Shown here: positions 43,664 to 52,328 of the stretch, piece after piece
Position numbering within the stretch: the stretch's first letter is position 1
Layout of the letters: each line of letters begins with the position of its first letter
Source: Mycolicibacterium sp. lyk4-40-TYG-92
GTDB lineage: Bacteria > Actinomycetota > Actinomycetes > Mycobacteriales > Mycobacteriaceae
Direction: 5' to 3'
Assembly (NCBI RefSeq): GCF_030209435.1
Contig: NZ_JARVRX010000003.1
Span: 434,001 to 498,000 of the forward strand
DNA: 64,000 nucleotides
Made by a program: the position numbers and the translations under genes
The notes under the pieces: model-generated
Seen by the model: only the letters and a program-made list of their open reading frames with translations
Database searches by the model: none
Told to the model about the DNA's origin: nothing

Positions 43664-45441
43664 AAGTGGATCCGGTGACATCACGTACGTTGGTCGAGGC
43701 GTTCCAGTCCGTCGCCGCACGCCGGCCCGACGCCATGGCGATCCGTAGCGCCGACGGCGCAACCACTCTCACTTGGCGGCAGTACGCCGAGCGGGTGCGC
43801 GCCATCGCATCCGGTCTGGCAGCGCTCGGCGTGGTGCCCGGTGACACGGTCGCGCTGATGCTGACCAACCGGCCGGAGTTCCACTTGTGTGACACCGCGG
43901 TGTTGCACACCGGTGCGACGCCATTTTCGGTATACAACACCAATCCGGCCGATGTGCTCGCGTACCAGTTCGATAATGCGGGCAACCGCATCGTGATCTG
44001 TGAGAAGCAGTTTCTGCCAACGGTTCTCGAAGCAATCGGCCGGGGTGGCAAGGTCGAGCAGGTGATCTGCGTCGATGGCGACGCCGGCGGCGCGATCAGT
44101 CTGGCCGCGCTCGAGTCGACGCCGGCCGCCGACTTCGATTTCGATGCCACCTGGCGAGCGGTGCAACCGACGGACCTGCTGACGATCGTCTACACCTCGG
44201 GGACCACCGGCCCGCCGAAAGGCGTCGAGCTCACCCACCTCAATTTCATCGAGAACGCCCGCATCGCAGACGCTTTCGGCGGCATCAACTCGTCCGATCG
44301 CGTGATTTCCTACCTCCCTGATGCGCATGCGGCCAACCGCTGGTTTGCCCACTACATGAACCTGTTGCACGGCGTCCCGGTCACCACGGTGCCCGACGTC
44401 AAACAGGTGATCGCCGCGTTGACCGACATTCGTCCCACCGGCTTCCTCGGCGTTCCCCGGATCTGGGTGAAGCTCAAGGCGGCGCTGGAGCAGCGGATCG
44501 CCGATGAACCCAACGCGGTGAAGCGGAACTTGGCGCAGTGGGCCTTCGCGACCGGACGGGCGAAGGCCCGCGCGGATTCGGCCGGCCGCCCGCTCGGCTT
44601 CGTCGGCGCGATCCAGTACCAACTGGCCGACCGACTGGTGCTGTCGAAAGTCCGCGCGCAACTGGGCATGGACCAGGTGCGGATCGCCGTCACCGGTGCC
44701 GCACCGATCTCGCCGGAAGTGCACGAGTTCATCCTTGGACTGGGAGTGCCGCTGTGCGAGGGCTGGGGGATGTCCGAATGCACCGCTGCGGTGACGGTGG
44801 GCCGTCCCGGGCGTATCAAGATCGGCACCGTCGGTTTGCCGGTGCCGGGAGCTGAACTGCGCATCGCCGACGACGGCGAAGTGCTGGTGCGCGGCCCGAT
44901 GGTGATGCGTGGCTACCGTAAGGATCCTGAAAAAACCGGTGAGGCAATTGATTCCGAGGGGTGGTTGCACACCGGCGACATCGGTTCGATCGACGGTGAG
45001 GGTTTCCTCTCGATCGTGGATCGCAAGAAGGAACTGATCATCAACGCGGCCGGGAAGAACATGTCCCCGACGAACATCGAGAACATGGTGGTGGCCAACT
45101 GTGCGTTGGTCGGAGCGGTCGCCGTCATCGGTGATGCGCGCCCCTACAACACTGCGCTGATCTGTCTTGATCCCGAGGTGGCCGCCGCGCATGCCGTTAA
45201 GCACGGGCTGCCGGACCGGTCGGTCGCGGCGCTCGCCACGGACGGTGTGATCCGCCAGATGATCACCGCGGGAATCGACGCCGCGAACGCCAAATTGTCT
45301 CGGGTGGAACAGATCAAGAAGTTCACCATCGTGTCCGATACGTGGGAACCGGGCGGCGAGTACCTGACACCGACGGCCAAGCTGAAACGCAAACCGATCT
45401 CGGTCGGCTATCGCGACATCATCGAGCAGATGTATTCGTAG
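43660..45441 (+). CDS. AMP-binding acyl-CoA synthetase (FadD type)
   Basis: The 593-residue ANL-family ligase has the P-loop YTSGTTGPPKG (about residues 180-190), the aromatic GWGMSECTAAV motif (about 367), GWLHTGDIG (about 434) and the hinge/acyl motif IVDRKKELIINAAGKNMSPT (about 450). The final catalytic Lys region is near TAKLKRKPI. It converts a free acid to its acyl-CoA. As the last gene of the operon, its GTG overlaps the SDR stop. It probably activates the substrate made by the ALDH. Confidence 0.94.
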   Translation: MKVDPVTSRTLVEAFQSVAARRPDAMAIRSADGATTLTWRQYAERVRAIASGLAALGVVPGDTVALMLTNRPEFHLCDTAVLHTGATPFSVYNTNPADVLAYQFDNAGNRIVICEKQFLPTVLEAIGRGGKVEQVICVDGDAGGAISLAALESTPAADFDFDATWRAVQPTDLLTIVYTSGTTGPPKGVELTHLNFIENARIADAFGGINSSDRVISYLPDAHAANRWFAHYMNLLHGVPVTTVPDVKQVIAALTDIRPTGFLGVPRIWVKLKAALEQRIADEPNAVKRNLAQWAFATGRAKARADSAGRPLGFVGAIQYQLADRLVLSKVRAQLGMDQVRIAVTGAAPISPEVHEFILGLGVPLCEGWGMSECTAAVTVGRPGRIKIGTVGLPVPGAELRIADDGEVLVRGPMVMRGYRKDPEKTGEAIDSEGWLHTGDIGSIDGEGFLSIVDRKKELIINAAGKNMSPTNIENMVVANCALVGAVAVIGDARPYNTALICLDPEVAAAHAVKHGLPDRSVAALATDGVIRQMITAGIDAANAKLSRVEQIKKFTIVSDTWEPGGEYLTPTAKLKRKPISVGYRDIIEQMYS

Positions 45442-45555
45442 TCGCCGACGATCCCGGCACCTTGACCGAGTGGGATTTCGCGAATACCTCTGGGGCCGCA
45501 GCCATTTGGCGCTTCGTTTTGGATGACTTCGTCGCATCGCCATGGATTGCAGACA
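45442..45555. other. Spacer between convergent fadD and tetR genes
   Basis: This 114-bp gap carries the ends of two convergent transcripts. No clear hairpin or gene was seen. Confidence 0.3.
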
Positions 45556-46197
45556 TCAGATCGTCGACGTTGTCGCCGATCCTGTTGCCGGCGTGGCCGG
45601 TAGCGGCTGTCTGGGGCGATGGTCGTTGTTCAGCCCGTCGAGCAGCAGCGCCAGGTGGCGGCGCCAGACCTGGGGGGTGCTTTGGCGGGTGGCGTCGGCG
45701 AGGGCGCCGACGCTGAAGACGATGGCGAAGAAATCGTCGGGTTTTGCGTCGGGCCGTAACGCGCCGCTGTCGTGGGCGCGTTGGACGAGTTTCGCGACCG
45801 CGGCTTCGACGCGGTGGCTCTGGGCTTGCGCCCGCTGACAGCCGCTGCGATATAGGACTTCGGTCATGCCGCGACTGGCGGCCATCTTTTCGCATGCGAA
45901 CTCGAGGTACTGCGCAAACGCGTGCCAGGGGTCATCCCCCGCGGTGGCTTCCTCGGCGGCGTCGGCCATGGCGGCGAAGTTCTGTTCGAACACCGCGTCG
46001 ATCAACTCGTCCTTGCCGGGAAAGTGTCGATAGACCGTGCCCACGCCGACCCCCGCGTGGTGCGCCACATCATCGAGGGTGACGCCCAGGCCCCGCTCGG
46101 CGAACACCTCATCGGCGGCGAGGAGCAGTCGCGCGCGATTGCGTACCGCGTCCGCGCGCCGCGGGCGTTCGGGCAGCGTCTTGCTCACTTCACTCAT
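45556..46197 (-). CDS. TetR-family transcriptional regulator
   Basis: The 213-residue TetR protein has its DNA-binding domain at residues 18-64 (GVTLDDVAHHAGVGVGTVYRHF). The ligand domain contains the common mycobacterial helix FAQYLEFACEKMAASRGMTE. The ATG at 46197 directly follows GAGGAG; a GTG three codons downstream has better spacing. It diverges from an SDR-like gene over a spacer with two copies of a 27-bp element, the likely autoregulated operators. Confidence 0.9.
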   Translation of the reverse strand: MSEVSKTLPERPRRADAVRNRARLLLAADEVFAERGLGVTLDDVAHHAGVGVGTVYRHFPGKDELIDAVFEQNFAAMADAAEEATAGDDPWHAFAQYLEFACEKMAASRGMTEVLYRSGCQRAQAQSHRVEAAVAKLVQRAHDSGALRPDAKPDDFFAIVFSVGALADATRQSTPQVWRRHLALLLDGLNNDHRPRQPLPATPATGSATTSTI

Positions 46198-46213
46198 CTC
46201 CTCGGGAACCCGC

Positions 46214-46240
46214 TAAGCGGAGGCATTGTCACCGTTTATG
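46214..46240. promoter_or_regulatory. 27-bp element, copy 1
   Basis: TAAGCGG (46214-46220) and CCGTTTA (46232-46238) are near-inverted arms around an 11-bp core. The whole unit TAAGCGGAGG...CACCGTTTATG is repeated 39 bp downstream with 24 of 27 bases identical. Confidence 0.6.
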
Positions 46241-46252
46241 CTACGTTATCGA

Positions 46253-46279
46253 TAAGCGGAGGAATCGCCACCGTTTATG
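46253..46279. promoter_or_regulatory. 27-bp element, copy 2
   Basis: The second copy has TAAGCGG (46253-46259) and CCGTTTA (46271-46277). The two copies lie between the tetR start and the SDR-like gene at 46355. They are probable TetR operators. Confidence 0.6.
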
Positions 46280-46354
46280 GCGAGCTGCCGGCCGCTTGCA
46301 GAAATGCGCTGTGGAGGCATGCCGGAACCGCTCCAGAGAAGGCGAGGCATTGAC

Positions 46355-47236
46355 ATGACCATCCCGAAGAGCAGCGCGGGGCGCGGGCCCCTGTCGATCG
46401 TGACCGGTGGCACCGACGGCATCGGCAAAGAAGTGGCCCGCGAGTTGGCCCGCAGGGGCAAGCGGGTCTGGATCATTGGCCGCAATGAGGCCAAAGGCGC
46501 TGCGGCAAAGGCGGAATTACGCGCCGACGGCGATGTGCGGTTCGTGGCCACCGACCTCGCTGTGCTGGCACAGGTGCGGGCACTATCGGAAACGATCCTC
46601 GCCGACACCGACGAGATCGAGATCCTGGTCCACTCGGCCGGAATCCTCGAGATCCGGCACGGCCTCAACGACGACGGCATCGAGAAGAACTTCGCCATCA
46701 ACTATCTGGCCCGATTCCTGCTCACCGAGCGGCTGCTACCGGCCCTGATCAAGGGGCGGGCGCGCGTCGTGATCATTGCCGGCGCCGGGATGAACAAGCT
46801 CGACTTCGACTTCGAGAGCCTGCCCGGGATCCCGAACCTGACGCCCTTGAAAACCTTCACGCAATCTCAGGCCGCCAACGATGTCTGGACCCAGGACCTG
46901 GCCGCACGGCTCGGCAGCTTCGGCGTTGTGGTCACGGGCGTCATGCCCGGCATGGTGGAGACCAACATCCGGCAGAACGAGGCGAACAGCTTCCTGCTCC
47001 GGGCGGTCGACAGCCGCTGGCTCAAGCCGGTGTTGCGCAAGACCCTGCTGCTGAGCCCGGCCACCGCGGCCATCACACCCGTGTGGCTGGCCACCGACCC
47101 TGCGGCGGCCAGTCTGAACGGCGAATTCTTCGGCCCGAAAAAGAAGCCCATCGCCGTCACCGCCGGCCCCAAAGACCCAGCGCTGCAACAGCGTTTGCGC
47201 GACACCAGCATCCGGCTCGTTGGCGGACAAGTCTGA
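46355..47236 (+). CDS. SDR-fold protein lacking the catalytic triad
   Basis: The 293-residue SDR of the retinol-dehydrogenase type has an intact cofactor motif VTGGTDGIGKEVARELA (about residues 15-31). At the catalytic positions, the usual S-S is replaced by IIAGAGM and the usual Y-x-x-S-K by F-T-Q-S-Q (KTFTQSQAAND, about 166-176). Ser, Tyr and Lys are thus all lost. It can probably bind NAD(P) but not do normal hydride chemistry, so a sensor or scaffold role is possible. It diverges from a TetR gene. Confidence 0.85.
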   Translation: MTIPKSSAGRGPLSIVTGGTDGIGKEVARELARRGKRVWIIGRNEAKGAAAKAELRADGDVRFVATDLAVLAQVRALSETILADTDEIEILVHSAGILEIRHGLNDDGIEKNFAINYLARFLLTERLLPALIKGRARVVIIAGAGMNKLDFDFESLPGIPNLTPLKTFTQSQAANDVWTQDLAARLGSFGVVVTGVMPGMVETNIRQNEANSFLLRAVDSRWLKPVLRKTLLLSPATAAITPVWLATDPAAASLNGEFFGPKKKPIAVTAGPKDPALQQRLRDTSIRLVGGQV

Positions 47237-47250
47237 AATCTACCGCGATG

Positions 47251-48066
47251 TCACGTGTTCGTGAATGCCGGTGTGCGGCGCTGCAATGTTGCGGCGACGC
47301 CTTCGCCGACGTCGTTGGTGAGCGAGCACAGGATCTGGGCGCGGGCCTCGGTGCTCAGATGCTGGCGGAGGTCCCCGATGCCAATGGCGCTGTTGAGCAG
47401 ATCCTTGGTTTGGCTGACGCCGAACGGGGAGCTGGCGGCGATCCGGGTGGCGAGCTCGATGGCGGCGGCCACATCGGTGCCTTCGTCGACGACGCGTGAG
47501 ACGAATCCCAGGCGGCAGGCCTCTTTGGCGTCGAACGGCGAAGCGGTGTAGAGGATTTCGGCGGCGTTGGAGAATCCGATGAGGCGCGGCAGCCACCAGG
47601 AGGCGCCGAGGTCGCCGCCGGAGAACCCGAGGTGGGTGAACACCGGATTGAAGCGGGCGGTGGTGTCGGCGATCCGGATGTCCGCCATCGCGGCGAGGGC
47701 GAGGCCGGCGCCGACGGCGTGGCCGTGGACGGCCGCGATGACCGGTTGTGGGATTTCGCGGAGTGTCACAAACGTATCGGCGGCCCGGGTGAGGGCATGG
47801 TGGCGGCTTTGGACGGGTCCCCTGTTGCCGCCGGGGTCGAGTCCCGTGATCAAGTCCAGCCCGGCGCAGAACGCGCGTCCGGCGCCGGTGAGCACCACGG
47901 CGCGGCAGTGCTCGTCATCGGCCAGTTGATGCAGCGTCCGCAACACCAATCTGCTCACGTCGTCGGTGAGGGCGTTGAGTTTGCCGGGACGATTCAGCGT
48001 GACAACAGTCACCGAGCCATGCTTTTCGACCAACACCGGATCGGTGCTTTGAGCAGTGGTGGTCAT
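47251..48066 (-). CDS. Enoyl-CoA hydratase/isomerase (crotonase family, EchA type)
   Basis: The 271-residue crotonase has the two oxyanion-hole segments GAGRAFCAGLDL (about residues 60-71) and HGHAVGAGLALAAMADIRIA (about 107-126). The usual catalytic Glu region reads LGFSGGDLGASWWLPRLIG, with Asp in place of one Glu, so it may catalyse isomerisation, hydrolysis or hydration. The ATG at 48066 overlaps the TetR stop by 4 bp. It follows a TetR gene in the same operon, so that regulator likely controls it. Confidence 0.9.
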   Translation of the reverse strand: MTTTAQSTDPVLVEKHGSVTVVTLNRPGKLNALTDDVSRLVLRTLHQLADDEHCRAVVLTGAGRAFCAGLDLITGLDPGGNRGPVQSRHHALTRAADTFVTLREIPQPVIAAVHGHAVGAGLALAAMADIRIADTTARFNPVFTHLGFSGGDLGASWWLPRLIGFSNAAEILYTASPFDAKEACRLGFVSRVVDEGTDVAAAIELATRIAASSPFGVSQTKDLLNSAIGIGDLRQHLSTEARAQILCSLTNDVGEGVAATLQRRTPAFTNT

Positions 48067-48695
48067 CGAGTGGTCCTGTCGTCGGTGTGGATGCGGTAAT
48101 CGGTGAGCAGAAATGCCCGGGCGGCTTGCCACCGGCGGTCGACGGTGGGTTCGAGTCCGGGCAGCCGCCGCATCGCCAGACCGCGTGCGGCGGCGAGCGA
48201 TACATCGAGCAGGGTGCGCCCGGTGTCGTCGCCGAGGAGCGTGGGCAGCATCTCGGCGGCGATCTGGCCGAGCTGGCGGTCGAGGGCGCGTCCAAGATCT
48301 TCGACCGGCCCTCGTAGGTCGGCGTCGGTGCGGGCCGCCGACCATAGTTCGGTCGCGGCCTGGAACGCGGGGCCGGTATGGACTGCCCACATGTGGTCGA
48401 GCAGTGCGGCGAAGCGGTCATGCTCGTCCGCGTGGTCGCGGACCTCATCACGCGCCTGGGTAGCCAGCCGGGTTGCCAGGTGTCCGACGGCTTCCACGAT
48501 CAGTTCGGCGCGACCACGGAAGTAGTGCTGCTGCGCGCCCTGCGAAACGCCGGCGCGTTCGGCGACCTTGCGCGTGGTCAGCGCCGCGTAACCGTCCTCG
48601 ATCAGGCAGGTAACTGCAGCATCGAGCAGTGCCAACCGAGTAGCTTCGCGCCGTTCGGCATGGGTGCGCCGAGTTGCCGGTTGCGTCGCGTGCAT
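48063..48695 (-). CDS. TetR-family transcriptional regulator
   Basis: The 210-residue TetR protein has its HTH at residues 18-62 (ALTTRKVAERAGVSQGAQQHYF). It begins the two-gene TetR-EchA operon, so it is probably autoregulated through the palindrome 22 bp upstream of its start. Its ligand may be an acyl-CoA, given the EchA partner. Confidence 0.92.
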   Translation of the reverse strand: MHATQPATRRTHAERREATRLALLDAAVTCLIEDGYAALTTRKVAERAGVSQGAQQHYFRGRAELIVEAVGHLATRLATQARDEVRDHADEHDRFAALLDHMWAVHTGPAFQAATELWSAARTDADLRGPVEDLGRALDRQLGQIAAEMLPTLLGDDTGRTLLDVSLAAARGLAMRRLPGLEPTVDRRWQAARAFLLTDYRIHTDDRTTR

Positions 48696-48717
48696 GACAC
48701 GAACTCTAACATATATA

Positions 48718-48733
48718 TTTCAGTCGACTGAAA
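48718..48733. promoter_or_regulatory. 16-bp perfect palindrome, probable TetR operator
   Basis: TTTCAGTCGACTGAAA is self-complementary over all 16 bases. It lies 22 bp upstream of the tetR ATG at 48695, with an AT-rich run (ATATATAT) between. It likely overlaps the -35 region. Confidence 0.7.
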
Positions 48734-48778
48734 AATAAATAACCGATCAGATGGCAGCAATGGGCACGCGCGTCCGCG

Positions 48779-50278
48779 TCAACTCCCGTACAACCGCAGC
48801 GCCCGCGCCGTCTCCGTGGCGATCTCGCCGCTCAGCCTCGCGATGGGCGGACCGCCGCGTTGATGGATCACGTTGGCCAACACCGCAACGTAGGTGTCGG
48901 AGCCGGGGTCGATCCAGAGTGTCACCCCGGTGAAGCCAGTGTGGCCGAAGCTGCCGACAGGAAACACCATGCCGCGGGGGCGCGAGTGCTCGGTGTCGAT
49001 ATCCCAGCCGAAGCTCCGCAGCGACTGGCCCGCAATGGCGGGATAGTTGGGGGCCAGTAGCGGATCCGTTGTGTTGGGGTGGTTTTCGATGGCCCGGAGG
49101 CTCGCCGCATTCGCGGCTTCAACCTGTGAAGTCGTGTGCCCGGGTTGCTGCGGAGTCGCCATCAGCTCAGCGGTCGCCTGCTGCAGAGGGAATGGGCTCG
49201 GGCGGCCGGCCAGACGGTCGAGGAGGGCCTGCGCGTAGCGGCCGATGTCGGCGACCGTCGAGAACACTCCGGCGCTACCTCCGGTGCCGCCCATTCGCCG
49301 CGCCGTCGGGTCGTGCACGGTGCCGCGGATCAGATGGTCGAAGTCGGGGTTGATACCGGGAGTGTCGTCATCGTGGGCAGTGGGTGCGACACGTGCCAGC
49401 AGCTCGGTGCTCCAAGTCCCCGGCGGGCACGGCCCGGACGGTACGCCGTCGAAAACAATTGCCGTGCCCCGGATCTGGTGCGGGCCGCAGGCTTTGGTGG
49501 CAGGCAGGTACCGGGTGTCGGCGAGCCCTAACGGGGCAAAGACGTTGTCCTGCACGTAGTTGTCCAATGACTCGCCGGTGATCTTCTCGACCAGCGCGCC
49601 GAGGATGATGAAGTTGAGGTCGGAATAGTGGAACCCGTCGCCGGGAGGGAACTCCAGCGGCGCTGTGAGCGCACGACGAATACCTTCTGCCTTGTCGGCA
49701 CTAGTCAGACCCCACGGGCCTTGGTGACTGAGATCGCCACCGGTGCCGGACGTGTGCGTCAGCATCATGCGCACGGTCACCTGGGCGCGCCGTGGGTCGT
49801 TGGTGGGATTGAACTCCGGAAAGTAGGTCTGGATGGGTTCGTCGACCTGCACCAGGCCTTTTTCGGATAGCTGCAGGAAAGCCACCGTTGTCGCGATGCT
49901 CTTCGACAGAGACGCGAGATCGAAGATGGTGTCGTCGGTCATCGGCTCGGCCGGCGCCGACGACCCGTCGAGGGCGGGTTCGTCACCGAGTCTGCGGGCG
50001 CCGTAGGCCTGCCGGAAGACGACCTTGCCGGCATGCCCCACCTCAATCACGGCGCCGGGCAACCGATGTGCCGCGATCGCGTCATTCACCAGGCGGGATA
50101 TCGCGGCAAAGGGGCCGGCCGGGATCACGCTCGGCACCGGAGTGACGGCTGCAAACGTCGAGGCCGGAGGTTGAGCAGTCGGCGAAGGCACCACCGGGGG
50201 CGGTGTCGGACGCCCGCATGCCGTGAGGGCAAGCGCCACTACGGATATCTGTGCGACGCGCGACCCCGACACCTTCAC
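48779..50278 (-). CDS. Lipoprotein serine hydrolase (beta-lactamase/EstB fold)
   Basis: The 499-residue precursor has a lipobox (LTAC, Cys21) that anchors it on the outer face of the membrane. The penicillin-binding fold motifs are S123-L-S-K126 (nucleophile and base), Y218-S-D220 and GHTGFTG (about 450, the KTG equivalent). Such proteins are D-aminopeptidases, esterases or beta-lactamase-like hydrolases. The target is unknown. It lies 10 bp after the permease gene on the same strand. Confidence 0.92.
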   Translation of the reverse strand: MKVSGSRVAQISVVALALTACGRPTPPPVVPSPTAQPPASTFAAVTPVPSVIPAGPFAAISRLVNDAIAAHRLPGAVIEVGHAGKVVFRQAYGARRLGDEPALDGSSAPAEPMTDDTIFDLASLSKSIATTVAFLQLSEKGLVQVDEPIQTYFPEFNPTNDPRRAQVTVRMMLTHTSGTGGDLSHQGPWGLTSADKAEGIRRALTAPLEFPPGDGFHYSDLNFIILGALVEKITGESLDNYVQDNVFAPLGLADTRYLPATKACGPHQIRGTAIVFDGVPSGPCPPGTWSTELLARVAPTAHDDDTPGINPDFDHLIRGTVHDPTARRMGGTGGSAGVFSTVADIGRYAQALLDRLAGRPSPFPLQQATAELMATPQQPGHTTSQVEAANAASLRAIENHPNTTDPLLAPNYPAIAGQSLRSFGWDIDTEHSRPRGMVFPVGSFGHTGFTGVTLWIDPGSDTYVAVLANVIHQRGGPPIARLSGEIATETARALRLYGS

Positions 50279-50288
50279 CGCTTCGACG

Positions 50289-51668
50289 TTAGCGCCTGAC
50301 TCTGTTCAGCAGGGAACCGACGATGAGCAGTCCGCAGAACCACAGTGGCAGCGCGATCGCGCCGGCGTGGGAGGCCGGGTCCTGAGTCATCAGGAAGTAG
50401 ATCAGTGCGAAGTAGCCGAGGCACAGGTAGTTCGTGATCGGCGACAGCGGTGTCTTGAAGACCCCGGCGCCCTCACGGGCGCGGAAGCGCAGGTGGCTGA
50501 GCGCAATGATGCTCCAGGTGATTAGTTCGGCCCCGACCACGACGGGGATCAGGAGCACGAGCGCTTTGCCGGGGAGCACGACATTGAGAAGCACTGCCAC
50601 GGCGACGAACCCGGAGTTGAGGAGCAGCGCGCGCACCGGTACGCCGTGGGAGTTGGTGTGGGCGAGGAACCGTGGGGCTTGGCCGCTGGCGGCGAGGTCG
50701 TACAGGACGCGCGCGTTGCTGTAGGTCATGACATTCGCGACCGACAACGCGGCGGTCAGCACGACGACGTTGAGCAGCGTTGCCGCGCCGCCGATCCCGA
50801 GGCCGACGAGCATCAACACGAAGGGGCTGCCCTCGGTGCCCACCTTGTCCCACGGCCAGATGATCAGCATGACGCCGATGGCACCCACGTAGAAGACCAG
50901 GATGCGCAGGAGAACCTGGTTGATGGCGCGGGGGATGTTGCGGGCAGGTTCTTCGACCTCGCCGGCGGCGGTGCCCAGCGACTCGATGCCACCGAAGGAG
51001 AACGTGATCGCGACCAGCGAGATCATGAACGCGCCGAGCCCCTTCGGTGCGAAACCGCCGTGTACCCAGAGGTTTTCCAGCCCATGCACGTTGTAGTCAC
51101 CGGCGCCGAAGATGATCGCGATGCCGATCACGATCATGGCGATGACGGCAGTCACTTTGATCAGCGTGAAGTAGAACTCGAACTCGCCGAACGCCTTGAC
51201 GTTGAAGGTGTTCGCGCCGGTGATGAGCACCAGGCACACCGCGGTGGTGATCCAGCGCGGCAGGTCCGGGAACCAGAAGGCCATGAACTCCGACGCCGCC
51301 GTCAACTCGACCATGCACACGACGACGCAGACATACCACCAGTTCCAGCCGGCGATGAATCCTGCCGGTTTGCCGAGGTATTCGCGTGCGTACGCCGACC
51401 AGGATCCCGCGACCGGGTGGGCCACGGCCATCTCGCCGAGCATCCGCATCACTCCGTAGAGGACGATGCCGGCGATCGCATACCCGACGAGGACGATCGG
51501 TCCGGCCGTTTGCACCGACGTGCCGGAGATCAGGAACAGCCCGGTGCCGATCGCTGAGCCGAGCGAGATCATCTGCAGGTGCCGGTTCTTCAGCTCGCGG
51601 TGCATCGGGGCGTCAGTCGTGGAGACGGCGCCCCGCGGTCCCTCAGCGGGACGGGTGCTCGGAGCCAT
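50289..51668 (-). CDS. Amino acid permease (APC family)
   Basis: The 459-residue protein has 12 predicted membrane helices. The APC consensus near the start reads HLQMISLGSAIGTGLFLISG (about residues 30-49), with further helices to the C-terminus. It resembles AnsP/GabP-type permeases of amino acids. The ATG at 51668 is preferred over 51683 since GGAAGG precedes it at the right distance. It may share a transcript with the lipoprotein hydrolase. Confidence 0.92.
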   Translation of the reverse strand: MAPSTRPAEGPRGAVSTTDAPMHRELKNRHLQMISLGSAIGTGLFLISGTSVQTAGPIVLVGYAIAGIVLYGVMRMLGEMAVAHPVAGSWSAYAREYLGKPAGFIAGWNWWYVCVVVCMVELTAASEFMAFWFPDLPRWITTAVCLVLITGANTFNVKAFGEFEFYFTLIKVTAVIAMIVIGIAIIFGAGDYNVHGLENLWVHGGFAPKGLGAFMISLVAITFSFGGIESLGTAAGEVEEPARNIPRAINQVLLRILVFYVGAIGVMLIIWPWDKVGTEGSPFVLMLVGLGIGGAATLLNVVVLTAALSVANVMTYSNARVLYDLAASGQAPRFLAHTNSHGVPVRALLLNSGFVAVAVLLNVVLPGKALVLLIPVVVGAELITWSIIALSHLRFRAREGAGVFKTPLSPITNYLCLGYFALIYFLMTQDPASHAGAIALPLWFCGLLIVGSLLNRVRR

Positions 51669-51797
51669 CGGGTTGCCTTCCATTCGGTGGTCGTCGTCCG
51701 ACCGTTCCTTTCGCCGGATGAGTCCGTAGAGGCTATCCCGAGCGGAGCGGGGGACCGCTTCGAATCACAACACCGCGGGCAGTGCGAGACTGGTCCC

Positions 51798-52328
51798 GTG
51801 ACGACTCCGGAACCGATCGAACCCGACACCAAGGACTGGACGTGGGTGCTGTCCCGCGCCTGCCCCGAATGCGGCTTCGATGCGTCGTCCCTCCAACACA
51901 CCGACGTCGCCGCCCGGATTCGCGACGACGCCGCCGACTGGGTGCACCGACTCGCTTCGCCCGGCGTCCGGACGCGCCCGGAGCCCGGCGTGTGGTCGGT
52001 TCTCGAATACGGCTGCCACGTCCGCGACGTGCACCGTATCTTCAATCACCGCGTCCAGCTGATGCTGACCGAAGACGAACCGCGATTCCCCAACTGGGAT
52101 CAGGACGAGACGGCGATCGCCGACGACTACGGGTCGCAGGACGCTGCCGTGGTCGCGACGGAACTGTTCGACGCGGCGAACATCGTCGCCACCACTTATG
52201 CCAATGTGCCGCCGGAGTCCTGGGCTCGCCGCGGATTACGCAGCAACGGAAGCGATTTCACCATCGCAACGATCTCGCTGTACCACCTGCACGACGTCGT
52301 CCACCACTCTTACGACGTCAGCCGCTGA
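51798..52328 (+). CDS. DinB-superfamily protein with CPECG motif
   Basis: The 176-residue helical bundle of the DinB/YfiT type has metal-binding His in CHVRDVHRIF (about residue 75) and the late HLHDVVHH (about 165). Such proteins may act as thiol-dependent transferases (mycothiol in actinobacteria). The N-terminal CPECG pair might hold zinc or support thiol chemistry. The GTG at 51798 follows CTGGTCCC. It is convergent with the SRPBCC gene; their stops are adjacent. Confidence 0.85.
   Translation: MTTPEPIEPDTKDWTWVLSRACPECGFDASSLQHTDVAARIRDDAADWVHRLASPGVRTRPEPGVWSVLEYGCHVRDVHRIFNHRVQLMLTEDEPRFPNWDQDETAIADDYGSQDAAVVATELFDAANIVATTYANVPPESWARRGLRSNGSDFTIATISLYHLHDVVHHSYDVSR

Noticed and set aside
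43681..45543. Long minus-strand open frame (620 aa)
   Set aside because: It is the shadow of the FadD gene. All ANL motifs are on the plus strand.
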